Below, one piece after another: positions 33,315 to 42,299 of a stretch of 64,000 bases of DNA. The notes under the pieces were generated by a model. That model was not told the origin of the DNA. It saw nothing but the letters and a program-made list of their open reading frames with translations, and did no database searches. How positions within the stretch are numbered: the first letter of the stretch is position 1; each line of letters opens with the position of its first letter. Where the stretch lies: NCBI RefSeq assembly GCF_001428255.1, contig NZ_LMRW01000002.1, positions 122,256 through 186,255 of the forward strand, in the 5' to 3' direction. This stretch comes from Agromyces sp. Soil535 (lineage in GTDB: Bacteria; Actinomycetota; Actinomycetes; Actinomycetales; Microbacteriaceae). A program made the translations under genes and the position numbers.

Positions 33315-33556
33315 GCGAACGCCAGCTTGACCGAGTCAACGGCGATCGCTCCCAAGCTGCGAGAACTCCCTCGGGCGTCCGGGGGCGTCAAGGACGCCGT
33401 GCCGCGCCCCTTTCGTCCATCACGACCTCTGCGCGGTGGCCGGCGTCTTCGATGCCGCCGGTACTGCTGCAGATGAACACCGAATGGCAGATGAACGAGG
33501 CGTGACGTCGACGACGGCGTGGCCAAGACGTAGCGTGGATGGAGGGAGGAAGCCAC

Positions 33557-34201
33557 ATGTCCGACGACGTTCGACGCAAGGTGTCGCAGTATCGACTCGA
33601 GCAGTTCGACCGAGCGCTCGAAGCCCGATCAGCCGGCGAGGGCGTGCCGGTCGAGGCGAACGACGCGTCCGCCGAGCCGGAGCCGGAGCCTGTGGCATCC
33701 GCAACCCCGACAGCCGCCGATCGGGCCGCCTACGTCGAGACGGCCATCCAGCAGGCGATCCGCCGCGGCGAGTTCGACAACCTGCCCGGCGCGGGCAAGC
33801 CGCTGCCCGGCTTGAACGGTCGTCACGATCCCGACTGGTGGATCCGCCGCAAGATCGAATCGGAGCAATTGACCGGGCTCGGCCCGCCGGCGCTGACCCT
33901 GCGCACCGAGGATGCAGCGCTCGACGACCGGCTCGACGGCATGCACCGCGAGCAGGACGTGCGGGCCGCAATCGACGACTTCAACCTTCGGGTGAAAGAG
34001 GCGCGTCGTCAGCTCCTCGGCGGCCCGCCGGTGGTGACGCAGCTCCGCGACCCCGATCACACGGTGCGAGCCTGGCACGAACGGCGTCTCGAACGAGCGC
34101 ACCGTGCCACCGAGGAGCAGGAGCGACAGCGTGCTGAAGAGGCGGCCCCGGGTTGGCGCGAACGACGCCGTCGGCGCCGCACGTCTCGATCGCGAAGCTG
34201 A
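33557..34201 (+). CDS. DnaJ-homologue C28 (DUF1992) family protein
   Basis: A 214-residue protein. The DUF1992 core reads YVETAIQQAIRRGEFDNLPG then AGKPLPGLNGRHDPDWWIRRKI (about residues 62-102), followed by an Arg/Glu-rich helical tail (AHRATEEQERQRAEEAAPGW). DUF1992 is the DNAJC28-type conserved domain without a J domain; its role is unknown, possibly chaperone-linked. The ATG at 33557 follows GGAGGGAGGAAG. It is a stand-alone gene: the 242 nt before it, between the tetR stop and this start, show nothing I can name. Confidence 0.85.
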   Translation: MSDDVRRKVSQYRLEQFDRALEARSAGEGVPVEANDASAEPEPEPVASATPTAADRAAYVETAIQQAIRRGEFDNLPGAGKPLPGLNGRHDPDWWIRRKIESEQLTGLGPPALTLRTEDAALDDRLDGMHREQDVRAAIDDFNLRVKEARRQLLGGPPVVTQLRDPDHTVRAWHERRLERAHRATEEQERQRAEEAAPGWRERRRRRRTSRSRS

Positions 34202-34471
34202 CCGGCCCAACGCGCCGCCGACATGCCCGCCCCGGCCGTTTGACACTCATCGGGTTCGAGACCATCATCACCAAGCCCCGGCCCTCGGCGGCCTGACCGA
34301 AACTGTCATCAATCCGTGCAGCAGACCCCACTACGTAATGCCCGAGCTGGAGTGTTGAGCCGCTCACTCGCTGCATCGATGTCGTCCGCGATCTGAGGGC
34401 ACCCAGGTGTTACCCCAAAGCATCCACCGAACGGGCGGTTTAGTCCGTGCCGTGCCGGTTGGCGTGGCTGC
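34202..34471. other. Intergenic stretch, no recognisable content
   Basis: 270 nt between the DUF1992 gene and the decayed thioesterase. No plausible coding frame, RNA or repeat was found. It lies next to two pseudogenes and is probably decaying DNA. Confidence 0.4.
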
Positions 34472-34884
34472 TCAGTCCGCGTCAGAGGTGCTGGGGCGAT
34501 GGATGGGTCTGATGATGTTGGTGATCCGCACGGTGCTCAATCGCCTTTCGTGATCGTCCCTGACAACGACCTCGTGGGTGCAGAGCGTGCGCCCGAGTGT
34601 GAGGGCCGTGGCGGTCGCCGTGACAAGACCCTCGGTGCCGAAGCGGTGGTGGCTTGCCGAGAGCTCAATGCCGTAGGCGGCGTAGCCCGCACCGGCGTGC
34701 GCATTTGCGGCCATCGATCCGAGTGTTTCCGCGAGGCGCAGTGCGCGCCGCCGTGCAGCACACCGATCGGTTGGCGATTGCCGGCGACAGGCATTGTTGC
34801 GACGACCTTCTCGGAACTCAATTCGAGTACCTGGATGCCGAGCTTTGCTGCGAGTTCACCGGCGGTTCGTTTGTCGCGCCTCAT
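34472..34884 (-). pseudogene. PaaI-type hotdog thioesterase, frameshifted
   Basis: Two frames together give a complete small thioesterase. The first half has KLGIQVLELSSEKVVATMPV then GNRQPIGVLHGGA, the hotdog catalytic region. The second half, LAETLGSMAANAHAGAGYAA then YGIELSASHHRF and TATALTLGRTLCTHEVVV, is shifted by one base. One missing base at about 34731-34742 (after GGAHCA) would restore the frame. Such enzymes hydrolyse aryl- or hydroxybenzoyl-CoA thioesters. It sits directly after an amidase remnant with overlapping ends. Confidence 0.8.
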
Positions 34885-35272
34885 CCAGCACCGGCCGCTT
34901 CATGGCCCACGGCCACGCCGTTTCGATCGCGGCTGCCGCCAACAGCACCTGCGCGTCCCTGCCGTGGCCCGCTGCGATCTGCACACCGACCGGGAGGCCT
35001 TCCGAATCCCATCCGGCGGGGACGGTGATCGCTGATACCCTGCGTGCGAGATGGCTTCGGTGAGTCGCTGGTTGTCGATCTCCGGGCGCGCTGAGCTGGA
35101 CACCCCGATGTCGCCGGGATATCCGTGCTCGGCGGGGTGCGGGAACGTGGTCGTCGGGGTCGTCGGGCAGATCAGCAGGTCGTGCTGGGCGAAGATCCGA
35201 GCAAATGCCGTGTGGATGCGAGTCCGCTCGACGGTCAGAGTCCGCGCGAACTCGAGCGCGGACATCCGGGTG
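34856..35272 (-). pseudogene. Amidase C-terminal remnant, 5'-truncated and frameshifted
   Basis: Frame one reads SALEFARTLTVERTRIHTAF, then AQHDLLICPTTPTTTFPHPA and RPEIDNQRLTEAISHAGY. Frame two continues AITVPAGWDSEGLPVGVQIA and HGRDAQVLLAAAAIETAWPW. Together they are the C-terminal third of an amidase-signature enzyme. A one-base deletion near 35031-35041 separates the frames. Nothing upstream of about 35272 belongs to it: the Ser-Ser-Lys catalytic core is missing, and the rhamnosidase terminator begins at 35273. A deletion or insertion therefore joined two loci here. Confidence 0.8.
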
Positions 35273-35310
35273 CATCAGTGGGGCCCCTCCGAAGAGGGGA
35301 CCCACTGATG
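35273..35310 (-). terminator. Hairpin terminator with C-UUCG-G loop
   Basis: 17-bp stem with one mismatch (35273-35289 with 35294-35310). On the minus strand the loop is UUCG closed by C-G, the extra-stable tetraloop. It lies 20 nt after the GH78-like gene's stop and marks the junction with the truncated amidase. Confidence 0.8.
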
Positions 35311-35329
35311 CCGACTCACGACACTGGCA

Positions 35330-38300
35330 TCACTCCTTGGCCACCTTGTCGGTCGTCTCGCTCCGGAGCGTCACAGCGGGGAGGCTTCCGAAGGAGCCCG
35401 TGACCTCGACGTAGATCCGGCGATTCTTGTCGTCCTCGGTGAGCACGTACGTGTCCGACGGACCGGACTGGATCGGAGTCGGGGCGCCGATCCGGAACCA
35501 GTTGTACGTGAGCTCGGCGTCGGCCGGCGACCAGTCACCGGTCGCGGTCAATGTGCCGCCGAGCGCGAGGGTGCCCTCGATGACCGGGGTGTCGGCCTTG
35601 ATCGACACGGCGGAGGTGAACGAGTAGTCACCGCCCTCGGTCACCTCGTAGACGTCGTAGCGGTCCTCACGGCCCTTGAGGGTCGCGCCCTCTGAACCGA
35701 CGCTGGCGCTGGCCTCCGAAGCCAGCGGCACCCAAACCTCGCCGCTCGTGCCCTCGGGGACGCCGACTTCGAGCTCGATCACGTCCTCGTCGTCCTGCGA
35801 CCACTTGACGTCGATGTCGCCGTTCGGGGTGGGTACACGGCCCTCGCTCCAATCGAGATCCGAGAGGTGCGGCTTGACCGTCCAGGTCTCGAACCCGGGC
35901 TCGACCGGCTTGACGCCGAGCAGGTAGGCCGACATGTTCCAGGTCGGACCGCTCGCCCAGCTGTGCGCGAGGCTCTTGTTCGCGTCGGTCAGGTCGCCGT
36001 TCTGCTGATGGTTCTCCCAGAACGCCCCCGTGTAGAACGGATCGCTCGGGTTCGCCATCCTCGCCCAGAGGTTCTTGGTCAGTGCGAGGGCGTCGTCCGT
36101 GTTTCCCGCCTCGTATCGGGCTGCGAGCTCGAATCCGGAGATGTGGGTGCTGATCAGCGTCGAGTTGTTCGCGTCGGCCGAGAACGGCTGCGGTCCCTGC
36201 TCACCCCAGAGGTTGTTCTTGAGGTATTCGAGGATGCCGTCGACCTTCTCCTCGGGAGCGACGCCCCACAGCACCGCCATCGAGTTCGCGTCCTGCGGCA
36301 CGGCGTTGCCCGAGTGGTTGTTCGTGTCGACGTTCGACATCTTGTAGATGCCTCGTTCAGCATCGAACAGGGTCGAGTTGATCGAGGCGTTCACTTGCGT
36401 GGCGCGTGACTCCCAGTCGGCCTTGTCGGCTGCCCAGGCGGCCGCGTCGGGGTTCGACGAGTCGTTCTCGATCATGTGGCCCGCGAGCCAGGCGGCCTCG
36501 GTGAGGGCACGGTAGTACAGCACGTTCGTCGCCGTGACGGTTCCTGCGCGTCCACCGTCGTAGAAGTCTCAGTCACGGCCGTCGCTGCCAGAGGTCGTGA
36601 CGATGAGGCCATCCGCATTGGTGAGCCCCAGGTTGTAGTTCATCTGGGCCTTCAGCCTGCCGTACTGCGAGCTCGCGAAGTCGAGATCCCCGGTGTAGCG
36701 GTAGTTGTCGACGAGTCCGACCGGGAAGTAGATCGAGTAGGCCGTCGAGTAGAACTGGGCCACCGCGGGAACCGAAGTCCAGTTCGCCGACTCCCCCGGC
36801 ACCGACCCGTTCGCCGCCTGGCGCGATCCGAGGACCCCGATCGAGTTCCGGATGTAGTCCGATCCGTTTTCCCCATACCCGAAGGCGGTGTACGTCGTCC
36901 GTCCTGCGTTGAACAGGTCGCCGGCCCAGATCCGGCGGTCGCGCTTGGCGCCGTCGAGGATGACCGGGAAGGTGCTGTTGTTCTGCGCCCCCGTCGGCAC
37001 CATGTTGGTGTCGACCGTGTACGCGCCCGTGTACCAGATGTCGTTCAGGACCTCATCGCTGGAGAGGAACCAGCCCGCGTAGTCCTCCGGTCCACGGTTC
37101 GGGAACTTCGAGACCACGCCCACTTCGGAGATGGAAACCGTGCCGGGCGTCGTCAGGGTCACCGCGTGGAATCGGATGCCGCCCTGCAGCGCGTTTGCCT
37201 GCGTGGTGTAGGTCGCCGCGCCGGAGACCTGCGTGACACGGTTGCGCGGCGAGCCGACTCCGGTACCGAGGTAACCGGCATTGTCGCCGACGACGTTGCC
37301 CGGCGAGCTGGTCACTGGGCTGTCCGTGGTGTGCGCCTTCGTGAGCGGGCTGACCGTCACGCCCGTGCGCGGATTCCGAAGCGTGGTGCCCGCATCGAAC
37401 GCCGCGGTGACGGCCGGGGTGAACGAGAGGCCGGAACCGTTGAAGACGACCGGCGTGGTCGCGGGATGGTTCGCGGCCAGCGCGGTCACGTCGAGACCGG
37501 TACCTGCCGCGCCAGCCGTACCGACGCTCGTGACCGTGACACTCTCGCCACCGACCGTGAGGACGTCCCCGACCTGCCGGCCCGCGGTGGACGCGACCTT
37601 GATATTGGTCGAACCAGCCGCCGCATCGGCCGCCAACGTCGTCTGGCTCGAAGTCCTTCCGACCGCCGTGATGGTCACGGACTGCTGGGCGGCACCCGTG
37701 CCGATCAGCAGTTCGGCGCCGACCGGGAAGTTGTTCGTCGTCGTCACCTCGACGTTCGTCGCCCCCGCAGCGATCGGAGCGAACGACGTTGTCGTGACGG
37801 CGGGCAGGCCGATGGCGACGATCGTCGCTGTCTCCTGCTCGTCACCACTTCCGATCAAGAGCGATTGCCCGACGGTCATCTGCGTGGTGTTGGTCACGTA
37901 GACCGTCTCCGCGCCTGCTGCAGCCGGCTTCACGAGCTGCGATGCGTTCATGCGGATGACGTACTTCAGGCTCTCGCTGTAGGCAGTCCGGACGCCGACA
38001 TCGCCGGACGACGAGTCGATGGTGAAGTACGGCAGGCCGCCGACGACAGGTCCGTAGTCGAGGATGACGTACGGAGCCAATCCGGCCCCATCCCAGGTAA
38101 GAGTGGCGGATCCGCTCCCCCCTGCGGTGAGCGCCTCTGCGTTCGTCACGTTCCCGAACGTTCCGGCTACTACTTCGGGCTGGAGGCTCGTCTCTCCGGT
38201 ACCGAGGACTTCGTCCTGCCATGCGGGCTGCTCGTCGGCGACCGCCGGGAGGGTCGCGATGGTCGTGAATGCCATCGCGGCGGCGACCGTCGCGACGACG

Positions 38301-38377
38301 CCGGTTCGCGCGAAGCGCCCGAACCGATGAGGTGGCAATCCAACTGTCGGCGGTGAGGCCATGGTGTTCGAGCGCAT
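35330..38377 (-). pseudogene. Secreted GH78-like alpha-L-rhamnosidase with one in-frame TGA
   Basis: A 1015-codon frame broken only by TGA at 36569-36571 (codon 603), between GRD and DFYDGGRAG, where relatives would have Trp. A signal peptide (cleavage after LPAVA, near residue 47) is followed by three ~38-residue repeats of the type NFPVGAELLIGTG (residues 153-286), then an (alpha/alpha)6 glycosidase domain (YAGWFLSSDEVLNDIWYTGA; VILDGAKRDRRIWAGDLF), the GH78-type C-terminal WASGPTWNMSAYLLGVKPVE and a terminal Ig-like module. AAGGAGAGAGA precedes the ATG at 38377. One G-to-A change or a sequencing error would explain it. Confidence 0.85.
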
Positions 38378-38409
38378 TCTCTCTCCTTTGAGACGGACAT
38401 GAACACGGG

Positions 38410-38421
38410 TGAATCGATTCA
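38410..38421. promoter_or_regulatory. LacI-type operator palindrome
   Basis: TGAATCGATTCA, a perfect 12-bp palindrome with the central CG typical of LacI-family operators. It lies 33 nt upstream of the GH78-like gene and 149 nt upstream of the divergent lacI-family gene. Likely autoregulatory and substrate-responsive. Confidence 0.7.
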
Positions 38422-38569
38422 ACCCGTTCATCCGTACTGTAGAGGAATTGCAACGATTTACCAACCCTTCACCGGCAATATGTGGGCGTTAAGGTCCAGA
38501 GGTTGCAACGTGACAAGGACCAGCGAGACAAGTCAGCCTCCGGCCTGGCATTTCGGGAAGGATATGTGT

Positions 38570-39607
38570 GTGGGCAAAGTCACAGTGAAGGACGTCGCTG
38601 CGGCGGCGGAGGTCTCGGCCTCATCGGTGTCGAACTACTTCAACCAGCCTGCGCGACTCTCGGAAGCGACTCGGGAGCGGATCCGAGCGGCCGTCGCCGA
38701 GCTCGAGTTCGTACCGAACGATGCCGCGCGCCGCTTGCGTGCGGGGATCAATCCTGTCATCGGCTACGTCGCCTTCGAGCTCACGAGCGCGTTCACGCCG
38801 GCGATCGCGAACACCATCGAACGCGAAGTCGCGCAACGGGGCCTGCACCTGCTCATGGCGAACGACAACGAGTCACCCGCGCGCGAGCTCAGCTACATCG
38901 ACCTGTTCGAGATGCAGCGCGTGAGCGGACTCATCGTCGCTCCGTTCGGCGACGTCGAGACCGAGCTCCTCGACCTCAAGCGACGGGGCACCCCGAGCGT
39001 GCTCAGCGGTCGCCTCGCGACGAGCCCGTACCTGGCTTCGTCGTCAGCCGATAGCGTCCTCGGCGGGTACCTGGCGGTGAAGCACCTGTTGGAGATCGGC
39101 CGTCGCAGGGTCGCCTTCGTGACGACCTCCCCCGAGCTCAGACAGATGAGCGATCGCCTCCAGGGCGCGCTCAAGGCGATCGAGGAACACGGTGGAGCGA
39201 CATTCGAGGTCATCCAGGTCCCGGAACGGAGCGTTCGCGCCGGGATCCGGGTCGCGATGAGCATCGCCGAGCGAACCGCGTCCACGCGACCCGACGCGGT
39301 CTTCTGTGCCAACGACCTCCTCGGGATCGGTGTGATTCAGCACCTCGCCGCGAGCTCCGACATCAGGATTCCGGCCGACATCGCCGTGATCGGGTACGAC
39401 GACAACGAGTTTGCCGCGTCAACGGCAGTGCCGCTCTCATCCGTTCGTGTCTCAGCCGAATCCCTCGGCGTGGCCGCGGTGGAACTGCTGTTCGAGGAGA
39501 TGGACCTGGTCGCCGGAGCGCGGCCGGGTGAACTCCCCGAGGTGCCCAGCCGGCACCTCCTCTTCGAACCCGAACTCGTACCGCGGGCATCGAGCGTCGG
39601 CGCGTGA
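38570..39607 (+). CDS. LacI family transcriptional regulator
   Basis: A 345-residue LacI/GalR repressor. The helix-turn-helix is VTVKDVAAAAEVSASSVSNY followed by the hinge helix LSEATRERIRAAVAELEFVP. The periplasmic-binding-like core runs from about residue 58, with DAVFCANDLLGIGVIQHLAA and DIAVIGYDDNEFAASTAVPL. The GTG at 38570 has GGGAAGG with an 8-nt spacer; ATG 38564 is too close to it. It is divergent from the GH78-like gene, whose promoter carries a matching palindrome, so it should repress that gene until a rhamnoside-derived sugar binds. Confidence 0.9.
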   Translation: MGKVTVKDVAAAAEVSASSVSNYFNQPARLSEATRERIRAAVAELEFVPNDAARRLRAGINPVIGYVAFELTSAFTPAIANTIEREVAQRGLHLLMANDNESPARELSYIDLFEMQRVSGLIVAPFGDVETELLDLKRRGTPSVLSGRLATSPYLASSSADSVLGGYLAVKHLLEIGRRRVAFVTTSPELRQMSDRLQGALKAIEEHGGATFEVIQVPERSVRAGIRVAMSIAERTASTRPDAVFCANDLLGIGVIQHLAASSDIRIPADIAVIGYDDNEFAASTAVPLSSVRVSAESLGVAAVELLFEEMDLVAGARPGELPEVPSRHLLFEPELVPRASSVGA

Positions 39608-39903
39608 GGTTCGCGGTGCACCCCACTTCACGTACCCGCCCTCACAACCGGTGGACGCACGCTCGGTGTGCTCCCCCGCATTGCAGCATGCCGCGATCCG
39701 CGCCACTCTGCACGCTGAGACAGGCAGCGTGCACCGGCAGCCAAGGGACGGTGCGGCTCGGCTGGGGATGCTGAAGGGGCCGCAGGGATGACGCGGCCGC
39801 TCGTTCGCGCGGAGACGCCGACAGGCGCGGTGCGCACCGAGGAGACCCGTCATGACCGACGACGCCACCCTGCTCGAGACCGGCCTCGCAGTGCGCCATG
39901 CTG
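39608..39903. other. Intergenic stretch with orphan gene start
   Basis: 296 nt between the LacI gene and the serine hydrolase. At 39845-39899, GAGGAGACCCGTC precedes ATG and a frame MTDDATLLETGLAVRHAV, like the beginning of a carboxymuconolactone decarboxylase, which then runs into antisense of the hydrolase. A truncated 5' end is possible; nothing else is seen. Confidence 0.35.
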
Positions 39904-41058
39904 TCACCGCAGCGTTGCGGCGATCTCCCCAGCTCTCCGCGCCAATGCGACCGCCCGATGATCCGCACCGCCGGGAAACTGCATCGGCACCGGGATGTAG
40001 CCGAATGCGATGCCCGACCCCGGGTCCGCGAAGGCGAGCGCGCCGCCGGCTCCGTCATGCCCGAACGCCTGGGCGCTTCCGTAGGGCATTCTCGGCTGCG
40101 GCAGCATGAAGACCATTCCGAAGCTGTTGGCGACGTCGAGGACGCGGTCGATGCCCCACGAATGCTGCTGGGACATCGCGCGAAATGCGGGCCGCCGGGC
40201 GACGGCGTTCTGTGAATCCGGCAGGGCGTCCGCGTAGAGCGAAGCGAGCCCGCATGCGGAACCGACGCCGCCGATCGCGGCGGGTCCGGCTCGTCGAACC
40301 TTCGCGTTGTTCGTGCTCAGCCCGTCTGGGCCCAGCTCGTCGGGCACGTCGACGTTGGAGAAGACCAGCTCGGCCAGCGCGTCCCTCGGCGGCCGAGCCT
40401 CGATCTCCCGGCGCTGCTCCTCATTCGGGCGCATGTCCTGGATCGGGACGTAGCGCGCGTCGAGGGCCTCCGGCAGGCCCAGGTAGAAGTCGGCGTCGCG
40501 AGGCGAACGGATCTCTCGCTCGAACACGTCCTGCAGCGAGGTCGTGGTCACGCGCCGGACCAACTCCTCCATCAGGATGCCGATGGTTAGGGCGTGGTAC
40601 CCGAATGCCGATCCGGGCCTCCAGAACGGTCGTTGAGCCGCCAGCCGCTCGGCGCCCCCGGCGGACTCGAGCACCTCCTCCAGCCGGAATCGCCCGTCGA
40701 TCGCCGGCACACCAGCCTGGTGCGACAACGCCTGGCGAACGGAGATCTCGCGTTTGCCTTCGGCTCCGAACTCCGGCCAGTAGTGCGCCACCGGGAGGTC
40801 CGGGTCGAGCAGGCTTGCGTCGACGAGCCTTGCGATCACCAATGCGGCGGCGCCCTTGCTCACGGAGTAGACGCCCGTGAGCGAGTCCGCCCCCACAGCT
40901 CCGCCGACGAGATCCACGACGCGCTCGTCGCCCAGGTGGATGCACAGCTGCGCCGAGTAGTCGGGATCATGTCGGAGGAAGCCGTCGAACATCTCCCTGA
41001 GGGGCTCGAATCCGGCGACGGCGTGCCCCTGGGCCGGGATGCCGAGGGTAGCGCTCAT
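39904..41058 (-). CDS. Serine hydrolase, class C beta-lactamase/esterase family
   Basis: A 384-residue penicillin-binding-fold hydrolase. The nucleophile motif SVSK is at residues 65-68 (TGVYSVSKGAAALVIARLVD), a YHA motif lies in AFGYHALTIGILMEELVRRV and a third motif GHDGAGGALAFADP near residue 345. No signal peptide is visible, so it is probably a cytoplasmic esterase rather than a lactamase. It overlaps the GH1 gene by 4 nt (ATGA) as the last gene of the GH78-GH1 operon. Deacylation of acylated plant glycosides would suit the context (inference). Confidence 0.88.
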   Translation of the reverse strand: MSATLGIPAQGHAVAGFEPLREMFDGFLRHDPDYSAQLCIHLGDERVVDLVGGAVGADSLTGVYSVSKGAAALVIARLVDASLLDPDLPVAHYWPEFGAEGKREISVRQALSHQAGVPAIDGRFRLEEVLESAGGAERLAAQRPFWRPGSAFGYHALTIGILMEELVRRVTTTSLQDVFEREIRSPRDADFYLGLPEALDARYVPIQDMRPNEEQRREIEARPPRDALAELVFSNVDVPDELGPDGLSTNNAKVRRAGPAAIGGVGSACGLASLYADALPDSQNAVARRPAFRAMSQQHSWGIDRVLDVANSFGMVFMLPQPRMPYGSAQAFGHDGAGGALAFADPGSGIAFGYIPVPMQFPGGADHRAVALARRAGEIAATLR

Positions 41059-42299
41059 CGCGCCGCCGCCATTCCCACCGCCGACACGAAGGCCGAGCGC
41101 AGTTCGCCGATCCGACCACTGCGGGCCACTCGCGCGAAGGCGTGCGCACTCGGTTTCGGCGTTCGGCGAAACCCGTCGATCCGGTCGACGGCGATGAGGC
41201 CGAATTTGGGACCGTATCCTTCGGACCATTCGAAGTTGTCGAACGCGGACCAGTGGATGTAGCCCCTGACGTCGACCCCGTCGGCGATCGCGCGCGCGAC
41301 CGCCGACAGATGGGATTCGAGGTACTCGATGCGCTCATCGTCGTCCTCGGTCGCGATGCCGTTCTCCGTGACGTACAGGGGGAGGCCGGTGCCGGCGGCT
41401 CTACGCAGCATCTCGTAGAGGCCTTCAGGATGCACGGCCCATCCCATCTGCGTGGTTCGGACACCCCTGGGCGGCGCGGCGAACAGGGTGGGAAGGGCCG
41501 GATCGACCCAGTTCTTGCGGTAGTACTGGACTCCGAGCCAGTCCCCGCCGTCGGGTGCGCGGAGCCCGTCCAGGTAGAGATCGACGATCTCACGGCGCAT
41601 CGCCTCGCAGAACGCCCACGTCACCGCGTCGTCGCGCGCGGGGGCGAGCACGGGAAGCTGGACCACGAGTCCCGGCGATGCGTCGCTGTGCTGCCGGGTG
41701 GCATGGACGGCGACGTGATGTGCGTCGAGCAGCACGCGACCGACGCGTCGCCAGAGCGTCGGATTCGTGACGCCGGGCGGGTGGTACCCCTCGAGGTAGC
41801 CGTGGAGCGCGACCATCTGCGGTTCGTTGATCGTGCAGACGAAGTCGGTGAGATCGCCGAGTGCGTCGAGCACCGTCCGCGCGTAGCGCTCGAAGCGTTC
41901 GAGGGCATCCGGCGCCGTCCAACCACCGGACGCGGCGAACCAGTGCGGCAAGGTGAAGTGCTGGAGCGTGACGAAGGAGGTCATGCCCTGTCGTCGCAAC
42001 TCGGTCAGCACGTCGCGATAGTGACCGAGCGCTGCGGCGCTGAACTCACCCGGCGCGGGCTCGATGCGAGCCCACTCCACGGACAGCCGATGCGCCGTGT
42101 GCCCCAACTCGGCAAGGAGCGCGAAGTCCTCGGCGTATCGGTGCCAGTGGTCGATGCCGTCGCCGGACGATTCGCGGGCCGCGGAGAGCGGCGCGTGCTC
42201 GAAGTGCCACCAGTCGCTGTTCGTGTTGCAGCCCTCGACCTGGTGGGCGGCAGTCGCTGCCCCCCAGAGGAAGCCTTCCGGGAAATTGCGGGCGCTCAT
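41055..42299 (-). CDS. Family 1 glycoside hydrolase (beta-glucosidase)
   Basis: A 414-residue GH1 enzyme. It begins FPEGFLWGAATAAHQVEGCN, the family's N-terminal signature. The acid/base Glu is in CTINEPQMV (E159) and the nucleophile Glu in LYVTENGIATED (E312); RGYIHWSAFDNFEWSEGYGP closes the aglycone site. No signal peptide, so it works on imported glycosides. Start and stop overlap GH78 and the serine hydrolase by 4 nt each. After GH78 removes terminal rhamnose, this enzyme would split the remaining beta-glucoside. Confidence 0.95.
   Translation of the reverse strand: MSARNFPEGFLWGAATAAHQVEGCNTNSDWWHFEHAPLSAARESSGDGIDHWHRYAEDFALLAELGHTAHRLSVEWARIEPAPGEFSAAALGHYRDVLTELRRQGMTSFVTLQHFTLPHWFAASGGWTAPDALERFERYARTVLDALGDLTDFVCTINEPQMVALHGYLEGYHPPGVTNPTLWRRVGRVLLDAHHVAVHATRQHSDASPGLVVQLPVLAPARDDAVTWAFCEAMRREIVDLYLDGLRAPDGGDWLGVQYYRKNWVDPALPTLFAAPPRGVRTTQMGWAVHPEGLYEMLRRAAGTGLPLYVTENGIATEDDDERIEYLESHLSAVARAIADGVDVRGYIHWSAFDNFEWSEGYGPKFGLIAVDRIDGFRRTPKPSAHAFARVARSGRIGELRSAFVSAVGMAAAR

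Noticed and set aside
33315..33556. Possible transposase remnant between tetR and the DUF1992 gene
   Set aside because: Short frames were read on both strands without any family motif, terminal repeat or target duplication.
36569..36571. TGA as selenocysteine or reassigned Trp codon
   Set aside because: Other genes in the window use TGA as a normal stop, no SECIS-like hairpin is evident after it, and GH78 enzymes do not use selenocysteine.
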